Numbered from the stretch's first letter, positions 44,915 through 54,105 are shown. The stretch is 64,000 bases of DNA from an uncultured Dialister sp. (GCA_900541485.1 UQJW01000001.1:62001-126000), one strand, 5' to 3'. Numbers and translations: made by a program. The notes: generated from the sequence alone by a model not told the origin.

Positions 44915-44945
44915 TTGTAGAATATAAAACATAGTATTATATAAT
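44915..44945 (+). promoter_or_regulatory. Possible ftsZ promoter
   Basis: TTGTAG (44915-44920) followed after 17 bp by TATATA (44938-44943), or after 19 bp by TATAAT (44940-44945). A potential hairpin (AATATTTTG at 44867-44875 with CAAAATATT at 44908-44916) abuts the -35. Confidence 0.45.
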
Positions 44946-44999
44946 GAAAAGAAAAATAATGATAAATGTATTTCGAAATAATTAAAGGAGGAGCGCAAG

Positions 45000-46031
45000 A
45001 TGGAAGATTCTGAAATCGCAAAAATTAAAGTCATTGGTGTTGGTGGCGGTGGAAATAACGCCGTAAACCGTATGATTGAACAAAATGTAAAAGGCGTAGA
45101 GTTTATTTCCGTGAATACAGAGCTCCAGGTACTAAATAAATCTAATGCAGAGGTCAAAATACAAATTGGCGAAAAATTAACAAAGGGGTTGGGGGCAGGA
45201 GCACAACCCGTTGTTGGCGAACAGGCTGCAGAAGAATCTCGTGAGGATTTATCTAAAGCATTGGCCGGAGCCGATATGGTGTTTGTTACTGCAGGTATGG
45301 GCGGAGGTACAGGTACAGGTGCTGCGCCGGTAGCTGCTCAATGTGCAAGGGAATTAGGAGCGTTAACTATCGCTGTTGTTACAAAACCTTTCACGTTTGA
45401 AGGCAAAGTACGGATGAAAAATGCTCTGGATGGAGTTGAAAAGTTAAAAAATAATGTAGATGCAATCCTTGTGGTACCCAATGATAAATTGATGGGAATT
45501 ATTGATAAAAAAACATCAATCAAAGATGCATTTAAGACAGCTGATGATGTTTTACGTCAGGGAATTCAAGGTATTTCTGATCTCATTACAGTACCGGGAA
45601 TCATCAATTTAGATTTTGCGGATGTTAGGACGATTATGAGTGACCAGGGAGAAGCACTTATGGGAATCGGTGTAGGTACCGGTGATAATCGTGCTAGCGA
45701 TGCTGCCACAATGGCCATTAATAGCCCGCTTTTGGAAAGAAGTATTGATGGCGCTAAAGGAATTATCATTAACATTACCGGGAATGAAGACTTAGGTCTT
45801 TTTGAAATTAATGAGGCTTCTCAGATTATTACGGAAGCCGCCGATCCGGATGCAAATATCATTTGGGGTACATCTGTAGATCCTACTTTGGATGCCGACA
45901 CTGTTAAAATTACAGTCATTGCTACTGGGTTTGAAGATAGAAAAAAAGGATCAAATTCGGGAGCAGCCACATTTAGAGGCAGTATGCATTCAACCAGTAT
46001 CGCGGTTCCTGAATTTTTAAGAAATAAATGA
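45000..46031 (+). CDS. ftsZ: Cell division protein FtsZ
   Basis: 343 residues. [19 protein letters not shown] at 8-26, the tubulin signature [13 protein letters not shown] near 100-112, and [22 protein letters not shown] near 201 are intact. The GTPase body ends near residue 311 (VIATGFE). The linker to the conserved C-terminal tail ([10 protein letters not shown]) is only about 22 residues. AAAGGAGGAG precedes the ATG. No ftsA adjoins it, so another anchor such as SepF is likely, encoded outside this window. Confidence 0.97.
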   Translation: MEDSEIAKIKVIGVGGGGNNAVNRMIEQNVKGVEFISVNTELQVLNKSNAEVKIQIGEKLTKGLGAGAQPVVGEQAAEESREDLSKALAGADMVFVTAGMGGGTGTGAAPVAAQCARELGALTIAVVTKPFTFEGKVRMKNALDGVEKLKNNVDAILVVPNDKLMGIIDKKTSIKDAFKTADDVLRQGIQGISDLITVPGIINLDFADVRTIMSDQGEALMGIGVGTGDNRASDAATMAINSPLLERSIDGAKGIIINITGNEDLGLFEINEASQIITEAADPDANIIWGTSVDPTLDADTVKITVIATGFEDRKKGSNSGAATFRGSMHSTSIAVPEFLRNK

Positions 46032-46042
46032 TATAATCCAGG

Positions 46043-46072
46043 GCCACACCGCAATTGCAGTGTGGCTTTTTT
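46043..46072 (+). terminator. Terminator of ftsZ
   Basis: GCCACAC (46043-46049) pairs with GTGTGGC (46060-46066); the loop contains a GCAATTGC palindrome and a T run follows. Confidence 0.9.
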
Positions 46073-46096
46073 CTTAATCAGAATAGGAGAGTACAA

Positions 46097-46591
46097 ATGA
46101 GGTGTCCTTTTTGCAATAGTTCTGATACGAAAGTAACTGATTCTCGGGATACGGATGATGGGGCATCTATCCGCAGACGTCGTCAATGTCTTCTTTGTAA
46201 CCGCAGATTTACTACTTATGAGACGGTCGAACAAACCCCCCTTAGAGTTATAAAAAAGAATGGCACAAGAGAATTATTTGATAAAAATAAATTAAGAAAC
46301 GGTTTAATTCGTGCTTGTGAGAAACGGAATATTTCAACCGGACAGATTGAAGAAATTGTCAATACTGTAGAACGAACAATTAGAAATGAACTTAAGCAGG
46401 AGGTTCCTACAGAAGTTATTGGAAATTTGATTATGGAGGAGTTACGTAAGCTTGATCAGGTGGCTTATGTACGTTTCGCGTCGGTCTATCGTGAATTTAA
46501 AGATTTAGATAGTTTTATGAGTGAATTAGAGACATTAATGAAAGCCGGAAAAAATGGGGATACAGTAAATAAAGATGACAACAAAATTTAA
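46097..46591 (+). CDS. nrdR: Transcriptional repressor NrdR
   Basis: 164 residues. N-terminal zinc ribbon ([17 protein letters not shown] ... [12 protein letters not shown]) followed by an ATP-cone domain ([10 protein letters not shown] ... [12 protein letters not shown]). It represses ribonucleotide reductase genes when bound to dATP/ATP. ATG 46097 follows TAGGAGAG and gives the family's exact N-terminus; the in-frame ATG at 46055 lies within the ftsZ terminator. It overlaps gmhA by 17 nt. Confidence 0.96.
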   Translation: MRCPFCNSSDTKVTDSRDTDDGASIRRRRQCLLCNRRFTTYETVEQTPLRVIKKNGTRELFDKNKLRNGLIRACEKRNISTGQIEEIVNTVERTIRNELKQEVPTEVIGNLIMEELRKLDQVAYVRFASVYREFKDLDSFMSELETLMKAGKNGDTVNKDDNKI

Positions 46592-47153
46592 AACGATAGA
46601 ACAATCCTTTGAAGAACATGAAAAGGTTTTATTTCAGACAAGAGAATTATTCTTAAAGATTGAAAAAATAGCGGAAGTTTGCGAGAATGCTTTAAAACAA
46701 AATCATAAAATCCTTATTTGCGGGAATGGAGGGAGTGCAGCAGATGCACAACATATTGCTGCCGAATTTATAGGACGATTTCATAACGAAAGGATATCTC
46801 TGCCGGCAATTGCATTAACAACAGATACTTCTATCCTTACATCTATAGCAAACGATTATAGTTATGAAGAAGTCTTTTCCAGACAAGTAGAGGGACTGGG
46901 CCAAAAAGGAGATGTTTTTTGGGGGATTTCTACCAGTGGGAATAGTAAAAATGTAAATCGGGCTTTTTATAGTGCAAAGAAAAAAGGACTAAAGACAATT
47001 GGCTTTACCGGGAAAGATGGGGGGCAAATGGTTAATTTAAGTGATTTATCATTGGTTATCCCATCTGATATAACTGCTCGAATTCAGGAAATGCATCTAT
47101 TATGTGCACATATCGTTTGTGAAATTATAGATAATATTGATTGGAAAAATTAG
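46575..47153 (+). CDS. gmhA: Sedoheptulose-7-phosphate isomerase
   Basis: 192 residues, one SIS domain. [22 protein letters not shown] near 48-69 and [16 protein letters not shown] near 116 are GmhA motifs, and the C-terminal [16 protein letters not shown] has the zinc-binding histidine region. It makes D-glycero-D-manno-heptose 7-phosphate, the first step to the ADP-heptose of LPS inner core. With gmhB and the heptosyltransferase it forms a small LPS operon; its presence marks a diderm cell. Confidence 0.95.
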   Translation: MTTKFKTIEQSFEEHEKVLFQTRELFLKIEKIAEVCENALKQNHKILICGNGGSAADAQHIAAEFIGRFHNERISLPAIALTTDTSILTSIANDYSYEEVFSRQVEGLGQKGDVFWGISTSGNSKNVNRAFYSAKKKGLKTIGFTGKDGGQMVNLSDLSLVIPSDITARIQEMHLLCAHIVCEIIDNIDWKN

Positions 47154-47154
47154 C

Positions 47155-47676
47155 ATGATATCTTCAAAAAAAGCTGTATTTTTTGATCGAGATGGTGTTC
47201 TTAATAAAGATGTAGGTTATTTATATCTTTACAATCAGATGGAGTGGATTGATGGAGCGCGGGAAGCAATTGCCTTGTTGACCAAGAAAGATTATTTGAT
47301 TTTTGTTGTTACAAATCAGAGCGGTGTTGCCCGTGGATTCTATAAAGAAGAGGATATAAAAAAACTCCATTACATGATGGAATGCGATATTGAAAAGATG
47401 GGGGGGCACATTACAGAGTTTTTTTATTGCCCACATCTTAAGGGTGGAGCTAATCCGAAATATAATATTGACTGTGATTGCAGAAAACCCAAACCGGGAA
47501 TGATTTTATCGGCTATTAAGAAATACAAGCTTGATCCTCACAATGCTTTTTTGGTTGGCGATAGTCAACGAGATATGGAGGCCGCTTGTTCGGCAGGGAT
47601 AAAAAGTTTTTTATTTAAAACTGGGAATTTGGAGCTGTTTGTTAAAAACTGTTTACTTCTGCTAAAGGGTGGATAA
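47155..47676 (+). CDS. gmhB: D-glycero-beta-D-manno-heptose-1,7-bisphosphate 7-phosphatase
   Basis: 173 residues, HAD superfamily. The nucleophile motif FFDRDGVLNKD is at 9-19, VVTNQSGVARG near 52, the zinc loop CPH ... CDCRKPKPGM near 97-118, and VGDSQRDMEAA near 135. It removes the C7 phosphate before ADP transfer. ATG 47155 fits the family's N-terminus; the ribosome site is weak. No hldE/rfaE-type gene for the kinase and adenylyl steps lies in the window. Confidence 0.92.
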   Translation: MISSKKAVFFDRDGVLNKDVGYLYLYNQMEWIDGAREAIALLTKKDYLIFVVTNQSGVARGFYKEEDIKKLHYMMECDIEKMGGHITEFFYCPHLKGGANPKYNIDCDCRKPKPGMILSAIKKYKLDPHNAFLVGDSQRDMEAACSAGIKSFLFKTGNLELFVKNCLLLLKGG

Positions 47677-47678
47677 AG

Positions 47679-48707
47679 ATGGAAAAACCAAAAAATATAT
47701 TGATTATAAAGATGAGTTCCTTGGGAGATATCATCCATGCATTGCCCGCTCTTTATGCTTTACGTAGAACATATCCAGATGCGATTATTACATGGGCCGT
47801 TCATGAAGCTTTTGCCGGTATATTACCGGGAAAGCCATGGATTGATGAAATTTATATAGTTAATCGTAAAAAAATTAAGAATTTACAATACCTGTTTCAG
47901 GTTAGAAGGGATTTACATCAGAAAAAAATTGATTTGGTGATTGACTTGCAAATGATTGCGAAAAGCGGAATTATTTCATTTCTCTCCGGATGCAGCAGGC
48001 GCATCGGTTATCATGACGCAAGGGAATGTAGCGGTTTATTCAGTAAGCCGATTGCAGGAAAGCACCAAAAAGGACATATCATTGAGCAGTTGTTAGATGT
48101 AATGGCTTATCTTGGCTGTGATACGCAGGAAATAAAATTTCCGTTGCATGATTCAGATAAAGAAATGCCGATAGTCAAGGAGCTTCTTTCTCTTTATGGA
48201 ATAAATGGCAAGTATATTATTTTAGTACCCGGAACACGCGGCGAAAAAAAGAAGTGGCCTCTGCAATATTGGGGAAATTTGGCTAAAAAATTGGCGGAGA
48301 AAAAAATTTCTACGGTTATTGTCGGTTCTTCTGGTGAAAAATACATGGCAGAAGAAATCAAGAAAATGTCTCCTTCTTCATTTACGGCAGATTTTACAGG
48401 GAAAACAAATTTATTGGAATTAATAGCTCTTGAGAAAGCAGCATCTTTACATATATCCGGTGATACAGGACCGCTTCATATTGCTAATGCGGTTCAAACA
48501 CCTATTATTGCATTATTTGGACCAACCCTTCCGGATAGAAGCGGACCATATGGAAATAATAACAGTGATATATTTCTTGCAAAAGCTGCCGGAACAGCAT
48601 CTGCAGATATGGCAACTATCACGGTGGAATCTGTATATAATTTGGCTGTAAAAAAATTCAAAAATCAGATTGATACAGAAATAAACATTGGGAATAGTTC
48701 GCTTTAA
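47679..48707 (+). CDS. GT9-family LPS heptosyltransferase (WaaC-like)
   Basis: 342 residues. ILIIKMSSLGDIIHALPAL near 7-25 is the N-terminal motif of the family, with the WaaC-like SSLGDIIH form. IILVPGTRGEKKKWPLQYWGNLA near 184 and HISGDTGPLHIANAVQTPIIALFGPT near 260-285 form the ADP-heptose site. It transfers heptose to the LPS inner core. The WaaC rather than WaaF assignment rests on the N-terminal motif and is tentative. It follows gmhB by 2 nt. Confidence 0.88.
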   Translation: MEKPKNILIIKMSSLGDIIHALPALYALRRTYPDAIITWAVHEAFAGILPGKPWIDEIYIVNRKKIKNLQYLFQVRRDLHQKKIDLVIDLQMIAKSGIISFLSGCSRRIGYHDARECSGLFSKPIAGKHQKGHIIEQLLDVMAYLGCDTQEIKFPLHDSDKEMPIVKELLSLYGINGKYIILVPGTRGEKKKWPLQYWGNLAKKLAEKKISTVIVGSSGEKYMAEEIKKMSPSSFTADFTGKTNLLELIALEKAASLHISGDTGPLHIANAVQTPIIALFGPTLPDRSGPYGNNNSDIFLAKAAGTASADMATITVESVYNLAVKKFKNQIDTEINIGNSSL

Positions 48708-48727
48708 TTTTGATTCTAGGAAATGTT

Positions 48728-49519
48728 ATGAAAAAGATTAGCAGTAAAAGTAATCAATGGATAAAATCAGCTGTCCAGTTGAAACAAAAAAAATATCGTG
48801 ATAAATACAATTTATTTCTAATGGAAGGTATACGTAGTGCAGAGGATGCTCAAAATCAGAAAATAAAAGACGTTATTTGCTTTATACAGGACAATAAAAC
48901 AGATGAATCGTCGATTTCATCAATTATAGAAAAGGGCAAAGAGTTACACTGGCTGTTTTTATCTGTTGATAAAACACTTTTTTCTTCAATTTCTGATACC
49001 GAACATGGGCAAGGGATAATATTAATTGTAAAAAAGAGAGAATATAATACCGACAACCTATTGGAAAAATTGGATGGAAAGTATGTTTATCTTGACACTA
49101 TACAGGATCCCGGGAACTTGGGAACCATAATAAGAACTTCTGCAGCTGCAGGTTGTGCAGGGATTTTATTGTCTGAGGGATGTGCAGATCCATATTCAGA
49201 AAAAGTGGTGAGAAGTTCTATGGGGAGCATTTTAAGGGTTCCGATTTATGAAAATGTAACAGATACTTTTTTGCAAAAATTAAAATGCAGGCATCATGTA
49301 TTATTGATAGGTACAACTGTTTCAGGTGGAATTTACTATAAGGACATAGACAATATAGAAAATGCAGTTTTTATATTTGGAAATGAAGGAAACGGGATAC
49401 GTAAAGAGTTGCTGGAAACGACCGATTGCAATATATGTATTCCTTTGGCAAGGGCGGTAGAATCTTTAAATGTCTCGGCTGCTGCAGCTGTAATTTTATT
49501 CCATTATTTTGATTGCTAA
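48728..49519 (+). CDS. SpoU/TrmH-family RNA 2'-O-methyltransferase
   Basis: 263 residues. An N-terminal RNA-binding region (KKISSKSNQWIKSAVQLKQKKYRDKYNLFLMEGIRSAED), then a SPOUT knot with LDTIQDPGNLGTIIRTSAAAGC near 122, FGNEGNGIRKELLE near 217 and SLNVSAAAAVILF near 246. It methylates a ribose in tRNA or rRNA; the target is not identifiable here. ATG 48728 follows TAGGA at good spacing; the in-frame TTG at 48710 does not. Confidence 0.9.
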   Translation: MKKISSKSNQWIKSAVQLKQKKYRDKYNLFLMEGIRSAEDAQNQKIKDVICFIQDNKTDESSISSIIEKGKELHWLFLSVDKTLFSSISDTEHGQGIILIVKKREYNTDNLLEKLDGKYVYLDTIQDPGNLGTIIRTSAAAGCAGILLSEGCADPYSEKVVRSSMGSILRVPIYENVTDTFLQKLKCRHHVLLIGTTVSGGIYYKDIDNIENAVFIFGNEGNGIRKELLETTDCNICIPLARAVESLNVSAAAAVILFHYFDC

Positions 49520-49550
49520 TCTATTTAGTTAAGAGGAAATTAATAAACTG

Positions 49551-50432
49551 ATGAAACGAAAATTAATTATAAATGCTGATGATTTTGGAATACATGAAAC
49601 AGTAAATCTTGCAGTGTATCGAGGGTTTGCGGCTGGAGTATTAACAAGTACATCTTTAATGGCTTCAGGAAATGCATTTGCAGATGCAGTGCACATAGCC
49701 AAAAATACAGAAGGCCTCGGTGTTGGAGTTCATTTAACTTTAGTGGGAGGATTACCGACAGTACTATCAAATCGAGAGGTCCCCAGCCTGACATGGGAAA
49801 ATGGATTATTATGTAAAAATTATATTGAATTACTCCAAAGAGACTTAAGAGGTTTGATTAATGCTGATGATGTGTACCGTGAATGGGACGCTCAAATAAA
49901 AAAAATTATAGATGAAGGAATTGCTGTCACACATCTTGATGGACACCAACACCTTCATATGTGGAATAAATTTTTCCCTATAGCCGTATCTTTGGCTAAA
50001 AAATATGGTATTCCGTGTATGAGAGTTCCGGATGAAAAGTTTTTCTTTGGAATTCAACCAAACAATATTTTGCGATCATTTGCGGGAACCGGTCTTTCTG
50101 CTATGGCACGGCGGCATAGAAAAGTATTACGTAAAATGAATATTCGTTCAAATGACTATTTTTATGGAATGCTTTATGGAGGTCATTTTACATTAGACAG
50201 GATGAAGTATGTGGTGAGTAAATTACCTGAGGGTGTCACCGAGTTTATGTGCCATCCGTCAGTAGATGAAACTGTCATGGAAAAGGTTTTCCATTGGAGA
50301 TATCGCGGTGAAGATGAGCTTGGAGCAATCTTGTCGACAACTCTGCGACATCAATTAGAGCATAAGGACATCCAATTAATATCTTACCGGGATTTAGCTT
50401 ATAATCAGGAGAATTTAGATGAAAAACAATGA
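49551..50432 (+). CDS. YdjC/ChbG-type (HpnK-like) carbohydrate deacetylase
   Basis: 293 residues. Metal and catalytic motifs are intact: LIINADDFGIHETVN at 5-19, GVGVHLTLVGG near 58, THLDGHQHLHMW near 124, and FMCHPS near 231. The family removes N-acetyl or formyl groups from sugars; the HpnK branch acts in hopanoid synthesis. Gene order (after the heptose genes) suggests a surface-glycan or LPS substrate, an inference only. It overlaps the ACT-domain gene by 14 nt, although that gene belongs functionally with hom-thrB. Confidence 0.87.
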   Translation: MKRKLIINADDFGIHETVNLAVYRGFAAGVLTSTSLMASGNAFADAVHIAKNTEGLGVGVHLTLVGGLPTVLSNREVPSLTWENGLLCKNYIELLQRDLRGLINADDVYREWDAQIKKIIDEGIAVTHLDGHQHLHMWNKFFPIAVSLAKKYGIPCMRVPDEKFFFGIQPNNILRSFAGTGLSAMARRHRKVLRKMNIRSNDYFYGMLYGGHFTLDRMKYVVSKLPEGVTEFMCHPSVDETVMEKVFHWRYRGEDELGAILSTTLRHQLEHKDIQLISYRDLAYNQENLDEKQ

Positions 50433-50868
50433 GAAACAATTTTATCTTGTAGACTTTCAGATACTACCAGAGGCCATAAAAAAAACTATCCGAGTTAAAG
50501 AAATGCTGAAAAATGACACAAGTGCAACCATCAATAGTGCAGTTCACTCAATGGGAATCAGCAGAAGTGCTTATTATAAATATAAAAATCATGTAGAGAC
50601 GGCTTTTGACAAACCTAAAGAAAAAGCTGTTGTGTTTTTTATCCTCATGAATAATGACTTTTCTTTGTTTGGAAAGGTTCTCAGACGAATTACAAAAGAG
50701 GCCGGTGAAGTCTTAACAATAAACAGAGGGCTTTCTTTTGAAAAAACAGTTCCTGTTACTATTGCATTTAAAACTAAAAATTTATCTGAAGAAATTGAGA
50801 AATTATCCGTTTCACTAAAAAAAATAAAGGGCGTTAAAGGAATTACATTTACAGAAGAGGAATTATAA
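50419..50868 (+). CDS. UPF0735/PheB-type ACT-domain protein
   Basis: 149 residues. An N-terminal region (about 20-52, TINSAVHSMGISRSAYYKYKNHV) resembling a helix-turn-helix, then an ACT domain (about 70-147, AVVFFILMNNDFSLFGKVLRRI) of the kind that binds amino acids. The family lies beside threonine genes in many Firmicutes and has no proven function. Here hom starts 2 nt downstream, so an amino-acid-sensing role in threonine synthesis is plausible. Confidence 0.85.
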   Translation: MKNNEKQFYLVDFQILPEAIKKTIRVKEMLKNDTSATINSAVHSMGISRSAYYKYKNHVETAFDKPKEKAVVFFILMNNDFSLFGKVLRRITKEAGEVLTINRGLSFEKTVPVTIAFKTKNLSEEIEKLSVSLKKIKGVKGITFTEEEL

Positions 50869-50870
50869 TT

Positions 50871-52166
50871 ATGAAAGAAATCAACCTTGCATTATTAGGA
50901 TTTGGAACGGTTGGCAGTGGTGTAGCTGTAACTATACGGGAAAACTCTCGCATTATTGAAGAGCAGCTTGGATGTAAATTGGTCATAAAACATGTGTTGG
51001 TAAGAAATATCAATAAATATAAAAATAACAATTTATTAAAAGGAATACATTTAACGGATTCTTTTAATGATATTATTAAGGATCAATCTTTAGACATTAT
51101 AATTGAAGTTATGGGAGGGATTTCACCTGCAAAAGAGTATATTTTTTCTGCCTTAAAGAAGCATATCAGTGTAGTAAGTGCAAATAAAGATTTAGTATCT
51201 TTACATGGTCCTGAGATTATTCATATGGCGATAGAAAAACATGTAAATTTCAGCTGTGAGGCCAGTGTCGGTGGGGGAATTCCTATATTGATGCCTTTAC
51301 ATCAATCATTGGCGACTAATCGTATAGACAGTATTGTCGGGATATTGAATGGGACAACCAATTATATTCTTACTCAAATGATGGAAACCGGGCAATCTTA
51401 TGATGAGGCGCTTAAAGAAGCACAGGCAGAAGGGTTTGCAGAAGCAGATCCTACAAACGATGTTTGCGGATTTGATGCAGCAAGAAAGTTAGCTATTTTA
51501 TCATCCATTGGTTTTAGAGCGAATGTAACGTTCGAAGATGTTATTGTTGAGGGAATTACTAAAATATCTCCTAATGATATTAAATATTCAAAGGATATGG
51601 GATATACCATAAAACTTCTTACTGTGGCCTTACGGCATGATAATGGAATTTCACTTAATGTGTATCCTGCCTTTGTACCTAAAAATCATCCTATGGCTTC
51701 AGTGCAAGGTTCATATAATGCTATTTATGTAACAGGAAATATTGTAGATGACGTCATGTTTTATGGAAGGGGTGCCGGATCTTTGCCGACGGCGAGCGCA
51801 GTTATGGGAGATGTTATCAATACTGCACAGCATATTCTGAACGGGACTGCCGGAACAGGAATGATTATGACAGATATAAAGCGAATACCGTTTTACTCAT
51901 CCGGAAAATTAAAAAACTTATATTATTTCCGATTAATTGTTGAGGATATAACAGGCGTTTTAGCACAAATAGCTTCAGTTTTTTCTGATAATGATGTCAG
52001 CATCAAAGAGGTTGTTCAAAAGAGAAAAACTGAAGGGGCAGCAGAATTGGTTATTGTTACAGAAAATACGATGCGTCAGAATATTTTACGGGTGGAAAAA
52101 TCATTAAAAGTATTGCCTTGTATGAGAGAAGTTGCAAATATTATAAGGGTCATGGGAAATGAATAA
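50871..52166 (+). CDS. hom: Homoserine dehydrogenase
   Basis: 431 residues. NAD(P) loop LLGFGTVGSGVAVTI at 7-21, ILNGTTNYILTQM near 161, EAQAEGFAEADPTNDVCGFDAARKLAIL near 183-210, and a C-terminal ACT domain (about 350-425) for feedback control by threonine. It reduces aspartate semialdehyde to homoserine. It overlaps thrB by 8 nt. Aspartokinase, asd and thrC are not in the window. Confidence 0.96.
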   Translation: MKEINLALLGFGTVGSGVAVTIRENSRIIEEQLGCKLVIKHVLVRNINKYKNNNLLKGIHLTDSFNDIIKDQSLDIIIEVMGGISPAKEYIFSALKKHISVVSANKDLVSLHGPEIIHMAIEKHVNFSCEASVGGGIPILMPLHQSLATNRIDSIVGILNGTTNYILTQMMETGQSYDEALKEAQAEGFAEADPTNDVCGFDAARKLAILSSIGFRANVTFEDVIVEGITKISPNDIKYSKDMGYTIKLLTVALRHDNGISLNVYPAFVPKNHPMASVQGSYNAIYVTGNIVDDVMFYGRGAGSLPTASAVMGDVINTAQHILNGTAGTGMIMTDIKRIPFYSSGKLKNLYYFRLIVEDITGVLAQIASVFSDNDVSIKEVVQKRKTEGAAELVIVTENTMRQNILRVEKSLKVLPCMREVANIIRVMGNE

Positions 52167-53082
52167 AGAATTAGGAGTCAAAGTGCCTGCTACAACGGCA
52201 AACATAGGAAGTGGATTTGATACGCTGGGAATAGCATTATCCCTCTATAATGAAGTTTATTTTGAACCGGACAAGTCTCTTTTGCTTGCACAATCTGAAT
52301 TTTATGTGGAAGGCGAAGGGAAAGCAGAAATTTTTCCCGGAAAATCAAATATGATTTTACAGGCAATGGAAGCCGTGAGCAAAAAAATAGGCAAAGAAAT
52401 TCCCGGTGGAAAGTTCAGGCTTGTTAACAGAATTCCGCTTGCAAGGGGACTTGGGAGCAGTTCATCGGCTTTGGTGGCAGGTGCATTTTTAGCGAATCAA
52501 TATTTGGGAGATATTTTAAGTAAAAATGAAATCTTAAATATAACCGCCGGAATAGAGGGACATCCTGATAATGTAGCGCCGGCAGTTTGGGGTGGTTTTT
52601 GCATATCGTCACAAAAGGATGATACGGTGATTATCAATAAGGTAAAGATTGATTCTTCTTGGAAGTCAGTTGTTGTTATTCCAGATTTTGAGCTTTTGAC
52701 GGAAAAAGCCAGATCAGTTTTACCTGTCGCATATAGCAGACAAGCTGTCGTGAATAATATCAGAAGTCTTTCTTTTTTGTTATCAGCATTCTTTTTTCAG
52801 AAGCCGGAATTTTTGAAATTGGGATTGGAAGATTTTGTACATGTTCCATATCGTTTGAGCCTGATTCCCGGTGGAGCCGAAGCTATTCAAAATGCTTATG
52901 AAGCAGGTGCATATGGTGCAACAATTAGTGGATCCGGTCCTACAATGCTTGCTTTTACTGATAAAAAAAGTGCAATATCTGTTGCAGAAAATATGTTATC
53001 GGCATTTTTAGAACAAAATATAACAGCACGGTATATGATTTTAGAATTTGATAAAAACGGAGTTTCTCCAATTATATATTGA
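52159..53082 (+). CDS. thrB: Homoserine kinase
   Basis: 307 residues, GHMP kinase fold. The N-terminal KVPATTANIGSGFDTLGIAL at 8-27, the ATP loop PLARGLGSSSSALVAGAFLAN near 92-112, and GAYGATISGSGPTMLAF near 250 are ThrB signatures. It phosphorylates homoserine on the way to threonine. Overlaps hom. The tRNA promoter begins within its last codons. Confidence 0.95.
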   Translation: MNKELGVKVPATTANIGSGFDTLGIALSLYNEVYFEPDKSLLLAQSEFYVEGEGKAEIFPGKSNMILQAMEAVSKKIGKEIPGGKFRLVNRIPLARGLGSSSSALVAGAFLANQYLGDILSKNEILNITAGIEGHPDNVAPAVWGGFCISSQKDDTVIINKVKIDSSWKSVVVIPDFELLTEKARSVLPVAYSRQAVVNNIRSLSFLLSAFFFQKPEFLKLGLEDFVHVPYRLSLIPGGAEAIQNAYEAGAYGATISGSGPTMLAFTDKKSAISVAENMLSAFLEQNITARYMILEFDKNGVSPIIY

Positions 53083-53107
53083 CAATTATTAATAAAATGT
53101 GTATTCT
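53079..53107 (+). promoter_or_regulatory. Promoter of tRNA-Pro
   Basis: Perfect TTGACA (53079-53084) overlapping the thrB stop codon, 17-bp spacer, TATTCT (53102-53107), about 19 bp before the tRNA. Confidence 0.75.
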
Positions 53108-53125
53108 ATTTTATGTAGCAATTGT

Positions 53126-53202
53126 CGGGACGTAGCTCAGTTTGGTAGAGCGCTACCTTGGGGTGGTAGAGGTCGCATGTTCGAATCATGTCGTTCCGAC
53201 CA
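53126..53202 (+). tRNA. tRNA-Pro (anticodon GGG)
   Basis: A complete cloverleaf: acceptor CGGGACG/CGTTCCG with one G-T pair, D stem GCTC/GAGC, anticodon stem CTACC/GGTAG with loop TTGGGGT (anticodon GGG at 53160-53162), T stem GCATG/CATGT with loop TTCGAAT. CCA is encoded. A T run follows directly. Confidence 0.96.
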
Positions 53203-53244
53203 TTTTTTATTGCATGGTCATTCCTTTGAAAAGTGAGGAAATTT

Positions 53245-54105
53245 ATGATAAATAGAGTGAAATCAGTTATGTTAATGACACTTTTATGTGTTATTTTAGT
53301 AACTATAGGCGGATATTTTGGAGGACGTAATGGAGCAACTATTATGTTTATTATTGCTCTGGGTATGAACTTTTACAGCTATTGGAATTCAGATAAAATT
53401 GCCTTAAACGCTTATAATGCACAGGAGTTATCAGAAGAACAGGTGCCGGAGTTGTTTGAGCTTGTCAGAAAATTAGCTAAAAATGCTAATATACCTATGC
53501 CGCGATTGTATATAGTGCCTACGTCTGTCCCCAATGCTTTTGCAACAGGACGAAATGAAAACCACGCTGCAGTTGCGGTAACAGAAGGATTGATTTCTCT
53601 TTTGGACAAAGATGAAATAGCGGGAGTAATCAGTCACGAGTTGTCTCATATTCGGCATCATGATACACTGATTATGACTATGGCATCTACTTTTGCTACA
53701 GCTATCAGTTATGTGGCACAAGCTGCACAATGGGCGGCTATATTTGGCGGCGGGAGAGATAGCGAGGGACGAAGCAATAACCCGATTGCACTTTTAGCAA
53801 CCATTATTATTGCACCATTGGCTGCAGCACTTGTTCAAATGGCGTTGTCCCGTTCCAGAGAATTTATGGCAGATGCTTCCGGTGCAGAAATCAGCGGAAA
53901 ACCATTAGCCTTGGCATCAGCACTGGAAAAGCTGGATAATTATGCTCATCGCAAGGTGATGCCTAATGCAAAACCGTCATCATCGGGGTTGTTTATTATT
54001 AACCCACTGACAGGAGTTAGTGGATTTACATCTTTGTTTTCTACACATCCTTCAACAGAAGAACGTGTAAAAAAGTTGCGTGAAATTGCAGCTCATATGA
54101 ATTAA
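53245..54105 (+). CDS. htpX: HtpX-family membrane zinc metalloprotease
   Basis: 286 residues. Two N-terminal membrane segments (about 5-45), the zinc motif [13 protein letters not shown] near 128-140 with HELSH, two further membrane segments, and the third-ligand segment [17 protein letters not shown] near 203. ATG 53245 follows GTGAGGAA. HtpX degrades misfolded inner-membrane proteins with its active site facing the cytoplasm. It follows tRNA-Pro by about 40 bp and may be co-transcribed from it. Confidence 0.94.
   Translation: MINRVKSVMLMTLLCVILVTIGGYFGGRNGATIMFIIALGMNFYSYWNSDKIALNAYNAQELSEEQVPELFELVRKLAKNANIPMPRLYIVPTSVPNAFATGRNENHAAVAVTEGLISLLDKDEIAGVISHELSHIRHHDTLIMTMASTFATAISYVAQAAQWAAIFGGGRDSEGRSNNPIALLATIIIAPLAAALVQMALSRSREFMADASGAEISGKPLALASALEKLDNYAHRKVMPNAKPSSSGLFIINPLTGVSGFTSLFSTHPSTEERVKKLREIAAHMN

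Noticed and set aside
53203..53244. Further tRNA genes after tRNA-Pro
   Set aside because: Only a short T-rich spacer is present before htpX; no second cloverleaf can be drawn.
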